Both the position numbers and the translations under genes were made by a program. From NCBI GenBank assembly GCA_946414885.1, contig CAMKQH010000026.1, positions 1 to 50,561 of the forward strand: a DNA stretch of 50,561 nucleotides. The letters are read 5' to 3'. The DNA comes from an uncultured Lachnospiraceae bacterium. Lineage in GTDB: Bacteria > Bacillota > Clostridia > Lachnospirales > Lachnospiraceae. A model generated the notes under the pieces. That model saw only the letters and a list, made by a program, of their open reading frames with translations. It was not told the origin of the DNA and made no database searches. Shown in pieces: positions 25,741 to 35,517 of this stretch (position 1 is the stretch's first letter; each line of letters opens with the position of its first letter).

Positions 25741-25908
25741 AGTGCCAGGGGGCGGTTCCCCTGTTTCTGAACAATTAGCCGACAGTTCTTAATGAATCGG
25801 AGCTACGTGGGCGGCGCCATCTTTTATAGCGCCGCCTTCTACGTTGCGAACGATGAATTTAGAACTGCTCGAGCCGTTCAGAAACAGGGGAACCGCCCCC
25901 TAGGCACT
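25741..25908. ncRNA. Structured noncoding element A (168 bp)
   Basis: The ends form a 32-bp inverted repeat broken by one extra base (AGTGCCAGGGGGCGG pairs with CCGCCCCCTAGGCACT, and so on). Inside are conserved AATTAGCCG (25773-25781) and CGAGCC (25870-25875), a helix between 25786-25799 and 25851-25864 and a terminal GGCGGCGC/GCGCCGCC stem. Element B at 36621-36823 has the same inner plan with different outer arms. It lies between two convergent genes, so its transcribed strand is unknown. It could be an RNA or a miniature mobile element. Confidence 0.7.
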
Positions 25909-25922
25909 TACACAATATTCTC

Positions 25923-28352
25923 TTACGCCTGTGGCTTAATCTTCATGGTAAGTCCAATTCTCTTCTTTGCCACGTCTACGGTGAGGACTTGCACCTCCAC
26001 AATGTCTCCTACGCTGACAGCCTCAAGCGGATGCTTGATATAGCGGTCGGTGATCTGGGAAATGTGTACCAGGCCGTCCTGATGCACGCCGATGTCCACA
26101 AACACGCCAAAGTCAATAACGTTACGCACCGTTCCCTTCAGGATCATTCCAGGCTTTAAGTCCTTCATGTCAAGCACGTCGCTTCTAAGAATGGGCTTGG
26201 GCATATCCTCTCTGGGGTCACGCGCGGGCTTTTCAAGCTCTTTCAAAATATCCGTCAGCGTGATCTCACCAATGCCAAGTTCCTTTGCCAGCGCTTCCTT
26301 ATCCTTAACGCGCTTTTCAAGTCCGGATGCCACAACCGCTTCACCTGCGTTCTGTTTCTCCGCAACGTTTGCCGTCTTCGCGGGAGCCTTCTCCTCAGGC
26401 GCTGCAACCACGAAATTCCCCATGGCTGCGGCAAGGGCCTTACCCATGGAAGTGTTGGTGTTCTTCACCACAAGCTGCTTGCCCTGCTTCTTGTCCTGCT
26501 TTTTCGCCTGTGCATTCTGAGCGCCGCCGGCTGCCTTTGCGCCGTCAGCCTTTGCCGTGCGTCCAAGCTTCTTATCTTCTGCCGCCTTCTTCTGCATCGC
26601 CCTTACGTCATCCATGGTAAGTCCAAGCTTGTCCAGAAGCTTCTCAGCCGCTTCATAGGACTCAGGATGCACGCTGGTGGCATCTAAGGGGTTCTCACCG
26701 TCCAGAATGCGCATAAAGCCTGCGCACTGCTCAAATGCCTTAGGTCCAAGCTTCGGAACCTTCAGGAGCTGGCGGCGATTTGTAAACTTACCGTTCTGTT
26801 CACGATAATCCACGATATTCTTGGCGATGGTCTTATTAATGCCGGAAATATACTCAAGAAGCGGAGCAGATGCCGTGTTGACGTCCACGCCGACCTTATT
26901 CACGCTGCTCTCCACGACGCCGCCAAGCGCCTCGTCAAGCTTTTTCTGGTTCATGTCATGCTGATACTGGCCAACGCCGATGGACTTCGGATCGATCTTT
27001 ACAAGCTCTGCCAGCGGATCCTGCAGTCTTCTTGCGATGGATGCCGCGCTTCTCTGTCCAACGTCAAATTGCGGGAACTCTTCCGTCGCCAATTTACTTG
27101 CAGAGTAAACTGACGCACCTGCCTCGTTTACGATCACGTACTGTACGGGACGATCCAGCTCCTTTAAGAGTTCCACGATCACTTGCTCGGATTCGCGGGA
27201 TGCCGTGCCATTACCAACGGAGATCAGGTCCACGTTATACTTTTTGATCAGCTTCTTCAGTTCAGATTTAGCCTCTTCCACCTTATTCTGGGGTGCAGTC
27301 GGATAAATGACCTTCGTGTCCAAAACCTTACCCGTGGCGTCCACGATCGCCAGCTTACAGCCCGTACGGAACGCGGGATCCCATCCCAGAACAACCTTTC
27401 CGGCAATGGGAGGCTGCATGAGAAGCTGCTCCAGATTCTTTCCAAACACGTCGATGGCGCCATCCTCAGCCTTTTCCGTAAGGTCGCTTCTAATCTCGCG
27501 CTCAATGGCGGGAGCGATCAGGCGCTCATAACTGTCCTGACAAACCTCCTTCAAAACCGGCGTCGTGTATTCATTGTCAGAAGTAATGGTCTTCTTTTCC
27601 AGATAACGCAAAATGCGCTCCGTGGGAGCCTCCACCTTTACGGTCAGGATCTTCTCCGCCTCGCCGCGGTTCAGTGCAAGAACCCTGTGTCCCGCAAGTT
27701 TCTTTACGGGCTCGCTGAAGTTATAATACATCTCATAAACGCTCTCTTGCTTTTCATCCTTGGCAACGCTGGTGACAATGCCCTCCTCAACCGTTGCGTT
27801 ACGGATATACAGGCGATGCTCCGCCTCGTCGGAGATAGACTCGGCAATGATGTCCTTCGCGCCCTGCAATGCCTCAGCTACGGATTTCACCTGCTTCTCC
27901 TCAGGCGCGTCCGCTCCCGTGACGTATTTTTCCGCTTCCTTCTCCAAAGGCTCCGTCGCATTCTGTGCCAACAGATACTCAGCCAGGCCATCCAGTCCCT
28001 TTTCCTTTGCGACGCTGGCCCTGGTCTTTCTCTTCGGGCGATAAGGACGGTACAGATCTTCTACGACAACCATGGTCTGGGCTGCCTTGATCTTTTCCTC
28101 CAATTCAGGCGTCAGCTTTCCCTGCTCGGCAATGCTGCTCAGCACCTGCTCCTTTTTCTCTTCCAAGTTTCTCAAATAAACCAGGCGCTCATGAAGGTTA
28201 CGAAGCTGTTCGTCATTTAGGGATCCCGTTACCTCTTTGCGGTAACGCGAAATGAAGGGAATCGTGTTTCCCTCGTCGATCAGCTTGACTGCTGCTTCCA
28301 CCTGCCATTTTTGAACCTGTAATTCTTCCGTGATTTTTGCAATTACGTCCAT
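25923..28352 (-). CDS. Tex-family S1 RNA-binding protein
   Basis: 809 residues, longer than the usual 720-780. Order as in Tex: helical N-terminal part, a YqgF-like domain (VVLGWDPAFRTGCKLAIVD), helix-hairpin-helix (NTASAPLLEYISGINKTIAKNIV and the following KVPKLGPKAFEQ), and a C-terminal S1 domain (GTVRNVIDFGVFVDIGVHQDGLVHIS). An Ala/Lys-rich insert of about 90-100 residues lies between the hairpins and S1. Tex binds nucleic acid and influences transcription. The start at MDVIAKITEE follows GGAAGGG. It is a single gene with its own promoter. Confidence 0.93.
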   Translation of the reverse strand: MDVIAKITEELQVQKWQVEAAVKLIDEGNTIPFISRYRKEVTGSLNDEQLRNLHERLVYLRNLEEKKEQVLSSIAEQGKLTPELEEKIKAAQTMVVVEDLYRPYRPKRKTRASVAKEKGLDGLAEYLLAQNATEPLEKEAEKYVTGADAPEEKQVKSVAEALQGAKDIIAESISDEAEHRLYIRNATVEEGIVTSVAKDEKQESVYEMYYNFSEPVKKLAGHRVLALNRGEAEKILTVKVEAPTERILRYLEKKTITSDNEYTTPVLKEVCQDSYERLIAPAIEREIRSDLTEKAEDGAIDVFGKNLEQLLMQPPIAGKVVLGWDPAFRTGCKLAIVDATGKVLDTKVIYPTAPQNKVEEAKSELKKLIKKYNVDLISVGNGTASRESEQVIVELLKELDRPVQYVIVNEAGASVYSASKLATEEFPQFDVGQRSAASIARRLQDPLAELVKIDPKSIGVGQYQHDMNQKKLDEALGGVVESSVNKVGVDVNTASAPLLEYISGINKTIAKNIVDYREQNGKFTNRRQLLKVPKLGPKAFEQCAGFMRILDGENPLDATSVHPESYEAAEKLLDKLGLTMDDVRAMQKKAAEDKKLGRTAKADGAKAAGGAQNAQAKKQDKKQGKQLVVKNTNTSMGKALAAAMGNFVVAAPEEKAPAKTANVAEKQNAGEAVVASGLEKRVKDKEALAKELGIGEITLTDILKELEKPARDPREDMPKPILRSDVLDMKDLKPGMILKGTVRNVIDFGVFVDIGVHQDGLVHISQITDRYIKHPLEAVSVGDIVEVQVLTVDVAKKRIGLTMKIKPQA

Positions 28353-28391
28353 CTTTCTTACCCTTCCGTTAGTGATAAAAATCCATTGACT

Positions 28392-28420
28392 ATTATACCA
28401 AATCAATCGCAAGAAATCAA
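28392..28420 (-). promoter_or_regulatory. Promoter of the tex gene
   Basis: Minus strand: TTGATT (28415-28420), 17-bp spacer, TATAAT (28392-28397), 40 bases before the ATG. Confidence 0.75.
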
Positions 28421-28501
28421 TTTTTATAATTATTTCATTTACTTCTATTTGCGTTCCCGCAAAAATCGTGCTAGAGTAAAAGAGTATAAGGAGAAAAGCT
28501 T

Positions 28502-28858
28502 ATGAATCCATCTGAAATCAACAGCAACAGCATACGCGCTTTTGCCACTGCTTCCCTGGTCTTTGGGGTTCTCTCCGCGTTGACGTTTTTTACGGGATTC
28601 CTTCCCTTGATCAACGGTGGACTGGGAATCTTGTTTGCCACGCTCTCGCGCAGGGAAGACCGGCCCTTTCCCTCTTCGAGCTGGTGGGGTGCGGCCCTCT
28701 CCGCCCTTGGAATCTTCATGGGCGTGATGATCCTGTCCTACGCACTCATCACCATGGTCATTCCCATGATGACGGATCCCGCATTCTACGCTGAGATGAA
28801 GGAAACCTACCAGAACCTTTACGGCATCAATCTGGACGAGATGTTAAACGCGCAGTAA
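28502..28858 (+). CDS. Small DUF4190-like membrane protein
   Basis: 118 residues with two hydrophobic segments (about 14-45 and 65-92) joined by a Ser/Arg-rich cytoplasmic loop. Similar short proteins are common in Lachnospiraceae and have no known function. AAGGAG lies before the ATG. A weak promoter, TTGCGT-17-TAGAGT, is at 28449-28477. It is 24 bases before the DUF975 gene and likely co-transcribed. Confidence 0.6.
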   Translation: MNPSEINSNSIRAFATASLVFGVLSALTFFTGFLPLINGGLGILFATLSRREDRPFPSSSWWGAALSALGIFMGVMILSYALITMVIPMMTDPAFYAEMKETYQNLYGINLDEMLNAQ

Positions 28859-28882
28859 TCAAAAAGAGACGGAGAATACGTC

Positions 28883-29653
28883 ATGAAAACGTCAGCCAAG
28901 TGCACCATCTTAAAAAATACGGCCAAGAGCGTCATGGCAGGCAAATATTACTTTGCCATCATGGCATTGCTTTTTGCGGGCCTGATTTCGATCCTTTTTA
29001 ACCGCTTCACCTATAATCTGAACCGAAGCATCTGTCTGACCCTGATCGACCTTATGAAGCTTTCGGCCAGCAGCACTGGCATTATCGTTCTTTCGTATCT
29101 GTTGCCCTTCCTGCTGTCCATCGTGCTGAATGTCCTTCATCTCGGCATATGCCTTTTCTTTCTAAACCTTACTACCAATCATCCCTTTTACACTTTTGAC
29201 CTTACCTACGGTTACTTCCATGATTTTGGGAAATCCTTGCGTTTGTCCGGCATATTGACCCTTCTGTCTTTCCTATGCTACCTGCCGGCGGATGTGTATT
29301 TGGACCTTCGTGACCAAGGTTTCCGGCTGAACTCAACGGAATTACTTCTATTCGGCGCCATACAGCTTCTCTTGTTCGCGATTTATCTTCCTGTATCCTT
29401 GGCATTGTCACAGTCCTATTACGTCATGCTGGATTATCCCGAGCTTTCCACCAAGGAAATCCTTAGGAAAAGTGCCCAGATCATGAACGGAAAAAAGAAG
29501 CAGTTGTTTTACGTGCGGCTTAGCTTCCTGCCATTGTTTGTCATTTGTCTTTTGACTTGCGGGATTGGCCTGTTCTGGCTGATTCCCTATTACCACGTGA
29601 CAATGGCTTTGTACTATCTTGACGTCATGAAGCCCACGGATCCCGTACAGTGA
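28883..29653 (+). CDS. DUF975-family integral membrane protein
   Basis: 256 residues with six predicted helices. The start (KNTAKSVMAGKYYFAI) and the end (TCGIGLFWLIPYYHVTMALYY) are characteristic of DUF975. No function is established. The C-terminal segment resembles that of glycerophosphoryl-transporter-like and DUF4013 membrane proteins. It ends 22 bases before a bidirectional terminator. Confidence 0.8.
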   Translation: MKTSAKCTILKNTAKSVMAGKYYFAIMALLFAGLISILFNRFTYNLNRSICLTLIDLMKLSASSTGIIVLSYLLPFLLSIVLNVLHLGICLFFLNLTTNHPFYTFDLTYGYFHDFGKSLRLSGILTLLSFLCYLPADVYLDLRDQGFRLNSTELLLFGAIQLLLFAIYLPVSLALSQSYYVMLDYPELSTKEILRKSAQIMNGKKKQLFYVRLSFLPLFVICLLTCGIGLFWLIPYYHVTMALYYLDVMKPTDPVQ

Positions 29654-29675
29654 TGATTCTCTATGAAAGCATAAT

Positions 29676-29710
29676 AAAAACGCGAGACGATTGCCTCGCG
29701 TTTTCTTTTT
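29676..29710. terminator. Bidirectional terminator between the DUF975 gene and prfB
   Basis: CGCGAG/CTCGCG stem with an A-run before it and a T-run after it, serving the convergent genes on both sides. Confidence 0.9.
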
Positions 29711-29716
29711 GTATGA

Positions 29717-30853
29717 TTAATCGATATCCTGGGACATTGACTTCGGCTGACCCATGCTGAGCCACTTCAGATATCCGTTCATAAAGGGATCCAAAGCGCC
29801 GTCCAACACGGCATCCACGTTACCCGTCTCCACGTCCGTTCTAAGGTCCTTCACCAACTTATAGGGCTGAAGCACGTAGGACCTGATCTGGTTTCCAAAA
29901 CCAATCTCCTTCACCTCGCCGCGGATGTCAGAAAGCTTTTCCACGTTGGCTTCCTGCTTTAACAGGAACAGCTTCGCCTTCAACATCTGCATCGCCTTAT
30001 CCTTGTTCTGGAACTGGCTTCGCTCATTCTGACAGGTCACGACCGTGCCCGTGGGAATGTGCGTGATGCGGATCGCGGATGAGGTCTTATTGATGTGCTG
30101 ACCGCCTGCGCCGCTGCTTCGATACGTATCGATGCGCAGATCCTTTTCATCGATGTCTACGTCCAGATCCTCCTCGATCTCAGGCATAACGTCCAGTGAC
30201 ACGAAGGAAGTCTGACGCTTGCCCTGGGCATTAAAGGGAGAGATGCGGACCAGTCTGTGCACGCCCTTCTCCGACTTCAGATATCCATAGGCATTGATGC
30301 CATTCACCTGGAAAGTAACGGATTTGATGCCGGCTTCGTCTCCGTCAAGGAAATCCAACACTTCCACGCTAAAGCCCTTGCGCTCTGCCCATCTGGTATA
30401 CATGCGGTAAAGCATGCTGCACCAGTCGCAGCTCTCCGTGCCGCCGGCACCTGCATTGAGCTTAAGGATCGCGTTATTCTTGTCATACTCTCCGGAGAGA
30501 AGGGTGCTGATCCTGAGCTCCTCGTACTCGGAAATGAATTCGTCCAGTTCCCCGCGGATCTCAGGGATCATGGACTCGTCATTCTCCTCGTAGCCCATCT
30601 CGATCAGCGTGAGAATGTCTTCATACTGGGTGGAGAGCTTTCTGCACTCATCCACCACGTCCTTTAAGTTTTTGAGCTCCTTCATCTTCATGTTGGAACG
30701 ATCCGGATCATCCCAAAAGCCAGGAGCCTCCATGTCCATTTGAAGCTCTTCGATCCTCTTCTCCTTGTTGTCCAAATCCAGGGAAGCCTTGACTTCAGCC
30801 AATGGTTTCTCATACGTGAGGATCTCCGATTTCATTTGATCTAATTCAACCAC
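29717..30853 (-). CDS. prfB: Peptide chain release factor 2
   Basis: 378 residues. The GGQ loop (SSGAGGQHINKTSSA) and the SPF anticodon-like tripeptide (RISPFNAQG) identify RF2, which reads UGA and UAA. The N-terminus (VELDQMKSEIL ... ASLDLDNKEKRIEEL) is continuous in one frame, so the usual in-frame UGA and +1 frameshift after about 25 codons is absent. The start is a GTG at 30853 with a weak AGGTAAG site. It lies 17 bases after secA, the common Firmicute order. Confidence 0.96.
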   Translation of the reverse strand: MVELDQMKSEILTYEKPLAEVKASLDLDNKEKRIEELQMDMEAPGFWDDPDRSNMKMKELKNLKDVVDECRKLSTQYEDILTLIEMGYEENDESMIPEIRGELDEFISEYEELRISTLLSGEYDKNNAILKLNAGAGGTESCDWCSMLYRMYTRWAERKGFSVEVLDFLDGDEAGIKSVTFQVNGINAYGYLKSEKGVHRLVRISPFNAQGKRQTSFVSLDVMPEIEEDLDVDIDEKDLRIDTYRSSGAGGQHINKTSSAIRITHIPTGTVVTCQNERSQFQNKDKAMQMLKAKLFLLKQEANVEKLSDIRGEVKEIGFGNQIRSYVLQPYKLVKDLRTDVETGNVDAVLDGALDPFMNGYLKWLSMGQPKSMSQDID

Positions 30854-30870
30854 AAATCTTACCTACTTTC

Positions 30871-33438
30871 TTAGGCCTTGCGTCCGCAGCACTGCTTATA
30901 TTTCTTGCCTGATCCGCAAGGGCAGGGATCATTAGGATATACCTTTGCAGTCTGGCGCATCTTCGGAGCCCTCGCTACGGTTTCATCCCTGTTGGTTCCA
31001 GTCACCTTACCAACCTGCTCACGCTCCACCTTCTGCTCAACTCTTGCGTGGAAGAGGATGCGGACAGTCTCCTCGCGAATGTTCTGCGTCATCTCGTCAA
31101 ACATTTCATAGCCGGCCATCTTGTACTCCACAATGGGATCCTTCTGACCATATGCCTGCAAGCCAATGCCCTGACGCATCTGCTCCATGTTGTCAATGTG
31201 ATCCATCCACTTGCGGTCGATCACCTTCAGCAGGATCACTCGCTCCAGTTCACGGATCGTTTCAGGCTCAGGGAACTCAGCCTCCTTGCTCTCATAGAGC
31301 TTTACGGCCTCTTCCTTCAGCTGCTGCTTCAGATCATTCTTCTTGCGCTTCTTCACTCTCTCAGCCGATACGGGCTCCAACGGAATGGTGGGAAGCAGCA
31401 AGGTGTTGAGCTCCGTGTAATTCCAGTCTTCGAAGCCCATGTCGTCGTTAATGCAGATGTCCACGGAATTCTCTACGATGTCCGTGATCATCTTGTAGAT
31501 AACGCCGCGCATGCTCTCACCGTCCAGCACCCTGCGACGCTCGTCATAAATGATCTGTCTCTGCTCGCTCATGACGCGGTCATACTCCAACAGATTCTTT
31601 CTGACGCTGAAGTTATTATTCTCAATCTTCTTCTGGGCGGATTCAATGGCATTCGTCAATGACTTGTGCGCGATCTCCTGTCCTTCCGGCACGCCCAGTG
31701 CATTAAAGATCTTGATCAGACGCTCGGAACCGAACAGTCTCATGAGATCATCTTCCAGGGAAATGTAGAACTTGGATTCACCGGGATCTCCCTGACGACC
31801 GGAACGACCACGCAGCTGATTGTCGATACGACGGGATTCATGACGCTCCGTACCAACGATCTTCAAACCGCCTGCAGCCTTTGCCTCGTCGTCCAGCTTA
31901 ATGTCCGTACCACGGCCGGCCATGTTAGTGGCAATGGTCACGGCGCCGTGAATTCCGGCATCTGCAACGATCTCTGCTTCTCTCTCATGGAACTTTGCGT
32001 TCAACACGTTATGAGGAATGCCGCGCCTGGAAAGACGTCTGGAAAGCTCCTCACTGGCATCAATGTTGATGGTACCAACAAGTACGGGCTGTCCCTTGGC
32101 GTGAGCCTCTTCCACTGCATCGCAAATGGCATGAAGCTTTTCTTCCTTCGTCTTGTATACGGCATCCTGCAAGTCCTGACGGACTACGGGACGATTGGTC
32201 GGGATCTCGATAACGTCCATGCCGTAAATCTCACGGAATTCGTTTTCCTCGGTAAGTGCCGTACCGGTCATGCCGCACTTCTTTTCAAACAGGTTGAAGA
32301 AGTTCTGGAAGGTGATGGTCGCCATGGTCTTGGACTCTCTCTTCACCTTAACGTGCTCCTTCGCCTCGATTGCCTGATGCAGACCGTCGGAATATCTTCT
32401 TCCGGGCATGATACGACCGGTAAATTCATCGACGATCAGAACCTGATCATCCTTCACCACGTAGTCCTGATCGCGGAACATCAAATTGTGCGCGCGCAGT
32501 GCCAGGATAATGTTGTGCTGGATCTCAAGGTTCTCGGGATCCGCATAGTTCTCGATGTGGAAAAATCTCTCCACCTTCTTAACGCCGTCTGCCGTAAGGT
32601 TGATGACCTTATCCTTTTCATTCACGATAAAGTCACCCGTCTCCTGCTGTTCAATGCCCATGATGGCATCGAGCTTGGACAGATCCTTCATGTCAGCGCC
32701 GCGCTTCATCTGACGGGCCAGAATGTCGCACATCTCATACAGGGACGTGGACTTTCCGCTTTCACCGGAAATGATCAGAGGCGTTCTCGCTTCATCGATG
32801 AGCACTGAGTCCACCTCGTCGATGATCGCATAATGTAATCCACGCAGAACAAGCTGTTCCTTGTAGATGACCATGTTGTCTCTCAAATAGTCAAAACCAA
32901 GTTCGTTGTTGGTCACGTAAGTGATGTCGCAACCATACGCCTGCTGCCTCTCCTCCTGCGTCATGGAGTTCAGCACCACGCCAACCTTTAAGCCCAGGAA
33001 CTCATGTACCTGTCCCATCCATTCCGAGTCACGCTTTGCAAGGTAATCATTGACCGTGACAACGTGCACGCCCTTACCTTCCAAGGCATTTAAGTAAGCG
33101 GGCGCGGTAGAAACAAGGGTTTTACCTTCACCAGTCTTCATCTCAGCGATTCTGCCCTGATGCAGGATAATGCCACCAATCAGCTGAACGCGGAAATGTT
33201 CCATCCCAAGCACGCGCCTTGCAGCCTCACGTACCGTTGCAAATGCCTCGGGAAGAATGTCGTCGAGGGTTTCGCCGTCGGCAAGTCTCTTCTTGAATTC
33301 CTGGGTCTTCCCGCGGAGTTCTTCATCAGACATTGCCATCATCTCATCACGCATCGCCTCGATCTTGTCTACAATGGGATAGATGCGCTTCAGCTCTCTT
33401 TCACTGTGAGTTCCAAAAATCTTTTCAACGATCTTCAT
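30871..33438 (-). CDS. secA: Preprotein translocase ATPase SecA
   Basis: 855 residues, full length. DEAD-motor motifs ([41 protein letters not shown]), preprotein cross-linking domain, second helicase half ([35 protein letters not shown]) and the C-terminal zinc motif [17 protein letters not shown]. It drives Sec-dependent export with SecYEG. It is the first gene of the secA-prfB pair. AAGGAAAAGAA precedes the ATG. Confidence 0.98.
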   Translation of the reverse strand: MKIVEKIFGTHSERELKRIYPIVDKIEAMRDEMMAMSDEELRGKTQEFKKRLADGETLDDILPEAFATVREAARRVLGMEHFRVQLIGGIILHQGRIAEMKTGEGKTLVSTAPAYLNALEGKGVHVVTVNDYLAKRDSEWMGQVHEFLGLKVGVVLNSMTQEERQQAYGCDITYVTNNELGFDYLRDNMVIYKEQLVLRGLHYAIIDEVDSVLIDEARTPLIISGESGKSTSLYEMCDILARQMKRGADMKDLSKLDAIMGIEQQETGDFIVNEKDKVINLTADGVKKVERFFHIENYADPENLEIQHNIILALRAHNLMFRDQDYVVKDDQVLIVDEFTGRIMPGRRYSDGLHQAIEAKEHVKVKRESKTMATITFQNFFNLFEKKCGMTGTALTEENEFREIYGMDVIEIPTNRPVVRQDLQDAVYKTKEEKLHAICDAVEEAHAKGQPVLVGTINIDASEELSRRLSRRGIPHNVLNAKFHEREAEIVADAGIHGAVTIATNMAGRGTDIKLDDEAKAAGGLKIVGTERHESRRIDNQLRGRSGRQGDPGESKFYISLEDDLMRLFGSERLIKIFNALGVPEGQEIAHKSLTNAIESAQKKIENNNFSVRKNLLEYDRVMSEQRQIIYDERRRVLDGESMRGVIYKMITDIVENSVDICINDDMGFEDWNYTELNTLLLPTIPLEPVSAERVKKRKKNDLKQQLKEEAVKLYESKEAEFPEPETIRELERVILLKVIDRKWMDHIDNMEQMRQGIGLQAYGQKDPIVEYKMAGYEMFDEMTQNIREETVRILFHARVEQKVEREQVGKVTGTNRDETVARAPKMRQTAKVYPNDPCPCGSGKKYKQCCGRKA

Positions 33439-33498
33439 TTCTTTTCCTTATCTGCTTTCACGGCATGGCGCCGCATTATTTTACAAAATACAAAGGCT

Positions 33499-33527
33499 AT
33501 TTTAACGTAATTTTGTGTTCCTTTCAA
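33499..33527 (-). promoter_or_regulatory. Promoter of secA-prfB
   Basis: Minus strand: TTGAAA (33522-33527), 17-bp spacer, TAAAAT (33499-33504). Confidence 0.75.
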
Positions 33528-33556
33528 TAAAAATCACGTTAAATAAATGTGAACAA

Positions 33557-35287
33557 TTATTTCTTGAAAAGCGTGTTCAGGAGTCCGCGCTTTAAAATCT
33601 GGCCGCCGGTGCTGATGAGCTGGGACTCGATCTTAGCCTTTCTGCGCTCCGCAGCGGCATCCTTCTTTTTCTTCTTTGCCTCTTCCTCGCGCTCCTTTTT
33701 CTTCTTGGCTTCCTCTTCTTCCTTCTCTTTCTTCTTGCGGGCTGCCTCTTCTTCCCTCTCGCGCTTCCTTCGGGCTTCATCCTCTTCCTTCAGGCGTCTC
33801 TTGCGCTCCTCTTCCTCTTCCTTTTCACGCTTCTTGCGGGCTGCCTCTTCTTCCTTCTCGCGCTTCTTGCGGGCCTCTTCCTCTTCCTTTTCGCGCTTCT
33901 TGCGGGCTTCTTCCTCTTCCTTTGCCTTCTGCTTCTCCCACTCCTCGCGTTCCTTCTGAAGCTGCGCGCGCTCTGCCTCGAGTCTTGCCTCTTCCTCTGC
34001 TTTTTCCTTTGCAGCGGCGAGCAATTCATAAGCGGACTCGTTGTCCACCATGACGTCGTACTTGCTCATGCCGTCAGCTTTCATCATCATTCTTCTCACG
34101 GAATCCTCACAGGGCGCCATCAGACTCTGAGGGCAAATGATCTTGGTGTATTGCACGATCGTGGGAATGCCCTTCTCGTCGAGGAAGGAAGTCAGCGCTT
34201 CGCCGACGCCAAGCTCCATGATCACTTCCTCCGTCTTAAACTCCGGATTTGCGCGGAAGGAGGTTGCTGCCGCGCGAACGGCCTTCTGTTCTGCGGGAGT
34301 GTATGCCCTCAGGGCGTGCTGCACTCTGTTGGAAAGCTGCGCCAAGACGGAGTCAGGAATGTCACTGGGGCTCTGGGTTACGAAATAGATGCCAACCCCC
34401 TTTGAGCGGATCAGCTTTACCAGCTGCTCGATCTTCTGGAGGAGCACCTTCGGCGCGTCCGTAAAGAGCATGTGCGCTTCGTCAAAGAAAAATACGAGTT
34501 TGGGTTTCTCTGCATCGCCGGCTTCGGGAAGTCTCTCAAAGAGCTCTGCCATCAGCCAGAGCATAAAGCTGGCGTACAGCTTGGGATTATGCACCAATTT
34601 CACACAGTCAAGCATGTTGATCATGCCCTTTCCGTACATGTCGGTGCGGATCCAGTCAAATATGTCAAGGTCAGGCTCGCCAAAGAACAGGTCTCCGCCC
34701 TGGCTCTCTAAGGGCAGGATCGCACGGATGATGCCGCCGATGGACTGCGCCGTAATGTTTCCATAGGTCGTAAGGAATTCCTCATGATGGTCGCTCAGGT
34801 AATTCAGGAGAGCCTTCAAGTCTTTTAAGTCAATCAGAAGCAGGCCCTTGTCGTCTGCGATCTTGAATGCAATGTTCAAAACGCCCTCCTGTGCCTCGGA
34901 AAGGCCCAAAAGGCGGCTCAAAAGATCGGGCCCCATGTCGGATACCGTCACGCGGATGGGATGTCCGTTTTCGCCGTATACGTCCCAGAACGTGGTGGAA
35001 TAGGGTTTGTATTGGAATTCATCGCGGATCCCAAACTTATCGATCCTCTTCTCCATGCCTTCGTTCCGTTCGCCGGCCGTGGCCATGCCCGACACGTCGC
35101 CTTTCACGTCACACAGAAAAACGGGAACGCCAGCGTCCGCAAAGGACTCTGCCATCACCTTCATCGTGATCGTCTTTCCGGTACCGCTCGCACCCGCGAT
35201 CAAACCGTGCCTGTTGCACATGTTCAGCGGCAGATACACTCTCTCGCCGTTTGCCAATCCCATGTAAATCTTACCCTCAGAATACAT
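33557..35287 (-). CDS. DUF853-family HerA-like ATPase with a long charged coiled coil
   Basis: 576 residues. The ATPase part (about 1-420) has Walker A GASGTGKT (near residue 31), DVKGDVSG, a LVFFFDEAHMLF Walker B and a FVTQSPSDIPDSVLAQL sensor, the pattern of DUF853 HerA-like helicases. From about 430 to 560 is an unbroken Glu/Lys/Arg coiled coil of near-identical EEEARKKREK units. The start at 35287 follows GGAGGG. An in-frame ATG five codons earlier overlaps that site. DUF853 proteins are widespread and of unproven role, with DNA pumping the usual guess. Confidence 0.85.
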   Translation of the reverse strand: MYSEGKIYMGLANGERVYLPLNMCNRHGLIAGASGTGKTITMKVMAESFADAGVPVFLCDVKGDVSGMATAGERNEGMEKRIDKFGIRDEFQYKPYSTTFWDVYGENGHPIRVTVSDMGPDLLSRLLGLSEAQEGVLNIAFKIADDKGLLLIDLKDLKALLNYLSDHHEEFLTTYGNITAQSIGGIIRAILPLESQGGDLFFGEPDLDIFDWIRTDMYGKGMINMLDCVKLVHNPKLYASFMLWLMAELFERLPEAGDAEKPKLVFFFDEAHMLFTDAPKVLLQKIEQLVKLIRSKGVGIYFVTQSPSDIPDSVLAQLSNRVQHALRAYTPAEQKAVRAAATSFRANPEFKTEEVIMELGVGEALTSFLDEKGIPTIVQYTKIICPQSLMAPCEDSVRRMMMKADGMSKYDVMVDNESAYELLAAAKEKAEEEARLEAERAQLQKEREEWEKQKAKEEEEARKKREKEEEEARKKREKEEEAARKKREKEEEEERKRRLKEEDEARRKREREEEAARKKKEKEEEEAKKKKEREEEAKKKKKDAAAERRKAKIESQLISTGGQILKRGLLNTLFKK

Positions 35288-35304
35288 ACCTTCACCCTCC
35301 ATTC

Positions 35305-35335
35305 TGGGTCAAAGGGGACGGTTCTTCCTGACCCA
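35305..35335. repeat. Short dispersed hairpin, GGGGAACCG family
   Basis: TGGGTCA and TGACCCA arms around AAAGGGGACGGTTCTTCC. It overlaps the leader of the DUF853 gene, in the same promoter-proximal place as the copies at 5136 and 10231. Confidence 0.8.
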
Positions 35336-35382
35336 CTTTTTAGATCTGCCGTACACCCCCGTTTATTTACCCACTATCTTTT

Positions 35383-35411
35383 ATCTTAGCAGAAAACTCG
35401 TCATCTGTCAT
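35383..35411 (-). promoter_or_regulatory. Promoter of the DUF853 gene
   Basis: Minus strand: ATGACA (35406-35411), 17-bp spacer, TAAGAT (35383-35388). Confidence 0.55.
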
Positions 35412-35463
35412 CATCTTTTAACAGCCAGAAAAACGCACGGAATTCTGCCCTTCTCTCGTAAAT

Positions 35464-35501
35464 GCAAAACTCCGGGCCGCGCCTTTCGCCGTCCCGGAGT
35501 T
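35464..35501 (-). terminator. Terminator of ptb-buk
   Basis: Nine-base perfect stem AACTCCGGG (35468-35476) with CCCGGAGTT (35493-35501), followed on the minus strand by a short T-run. It lies 16 bases after the buk stop codon. Confidence 0.7.
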
Positions 35502-35517
35502 CAAATCTCAAAAATAA

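Noticed and set aside
25870..25879. Group II intron domain V
   Set aside because: GAGCCGTTC is reminiscent of domain V, but the domain hairpin, catalytic triad and any reverse transcriptase are missing.
30781..30853. Programmed frameshift in prfB
   Set aside because: I looked for CTT TGA C at the usual place. The sequence reads CTG GAT and the frame is continuous.
27183..32808. Long plus-strand frames opposite tex (27183-28220) and secA (31666-32808)
   Set aside because: Both are complementary shadows of conserved genes.
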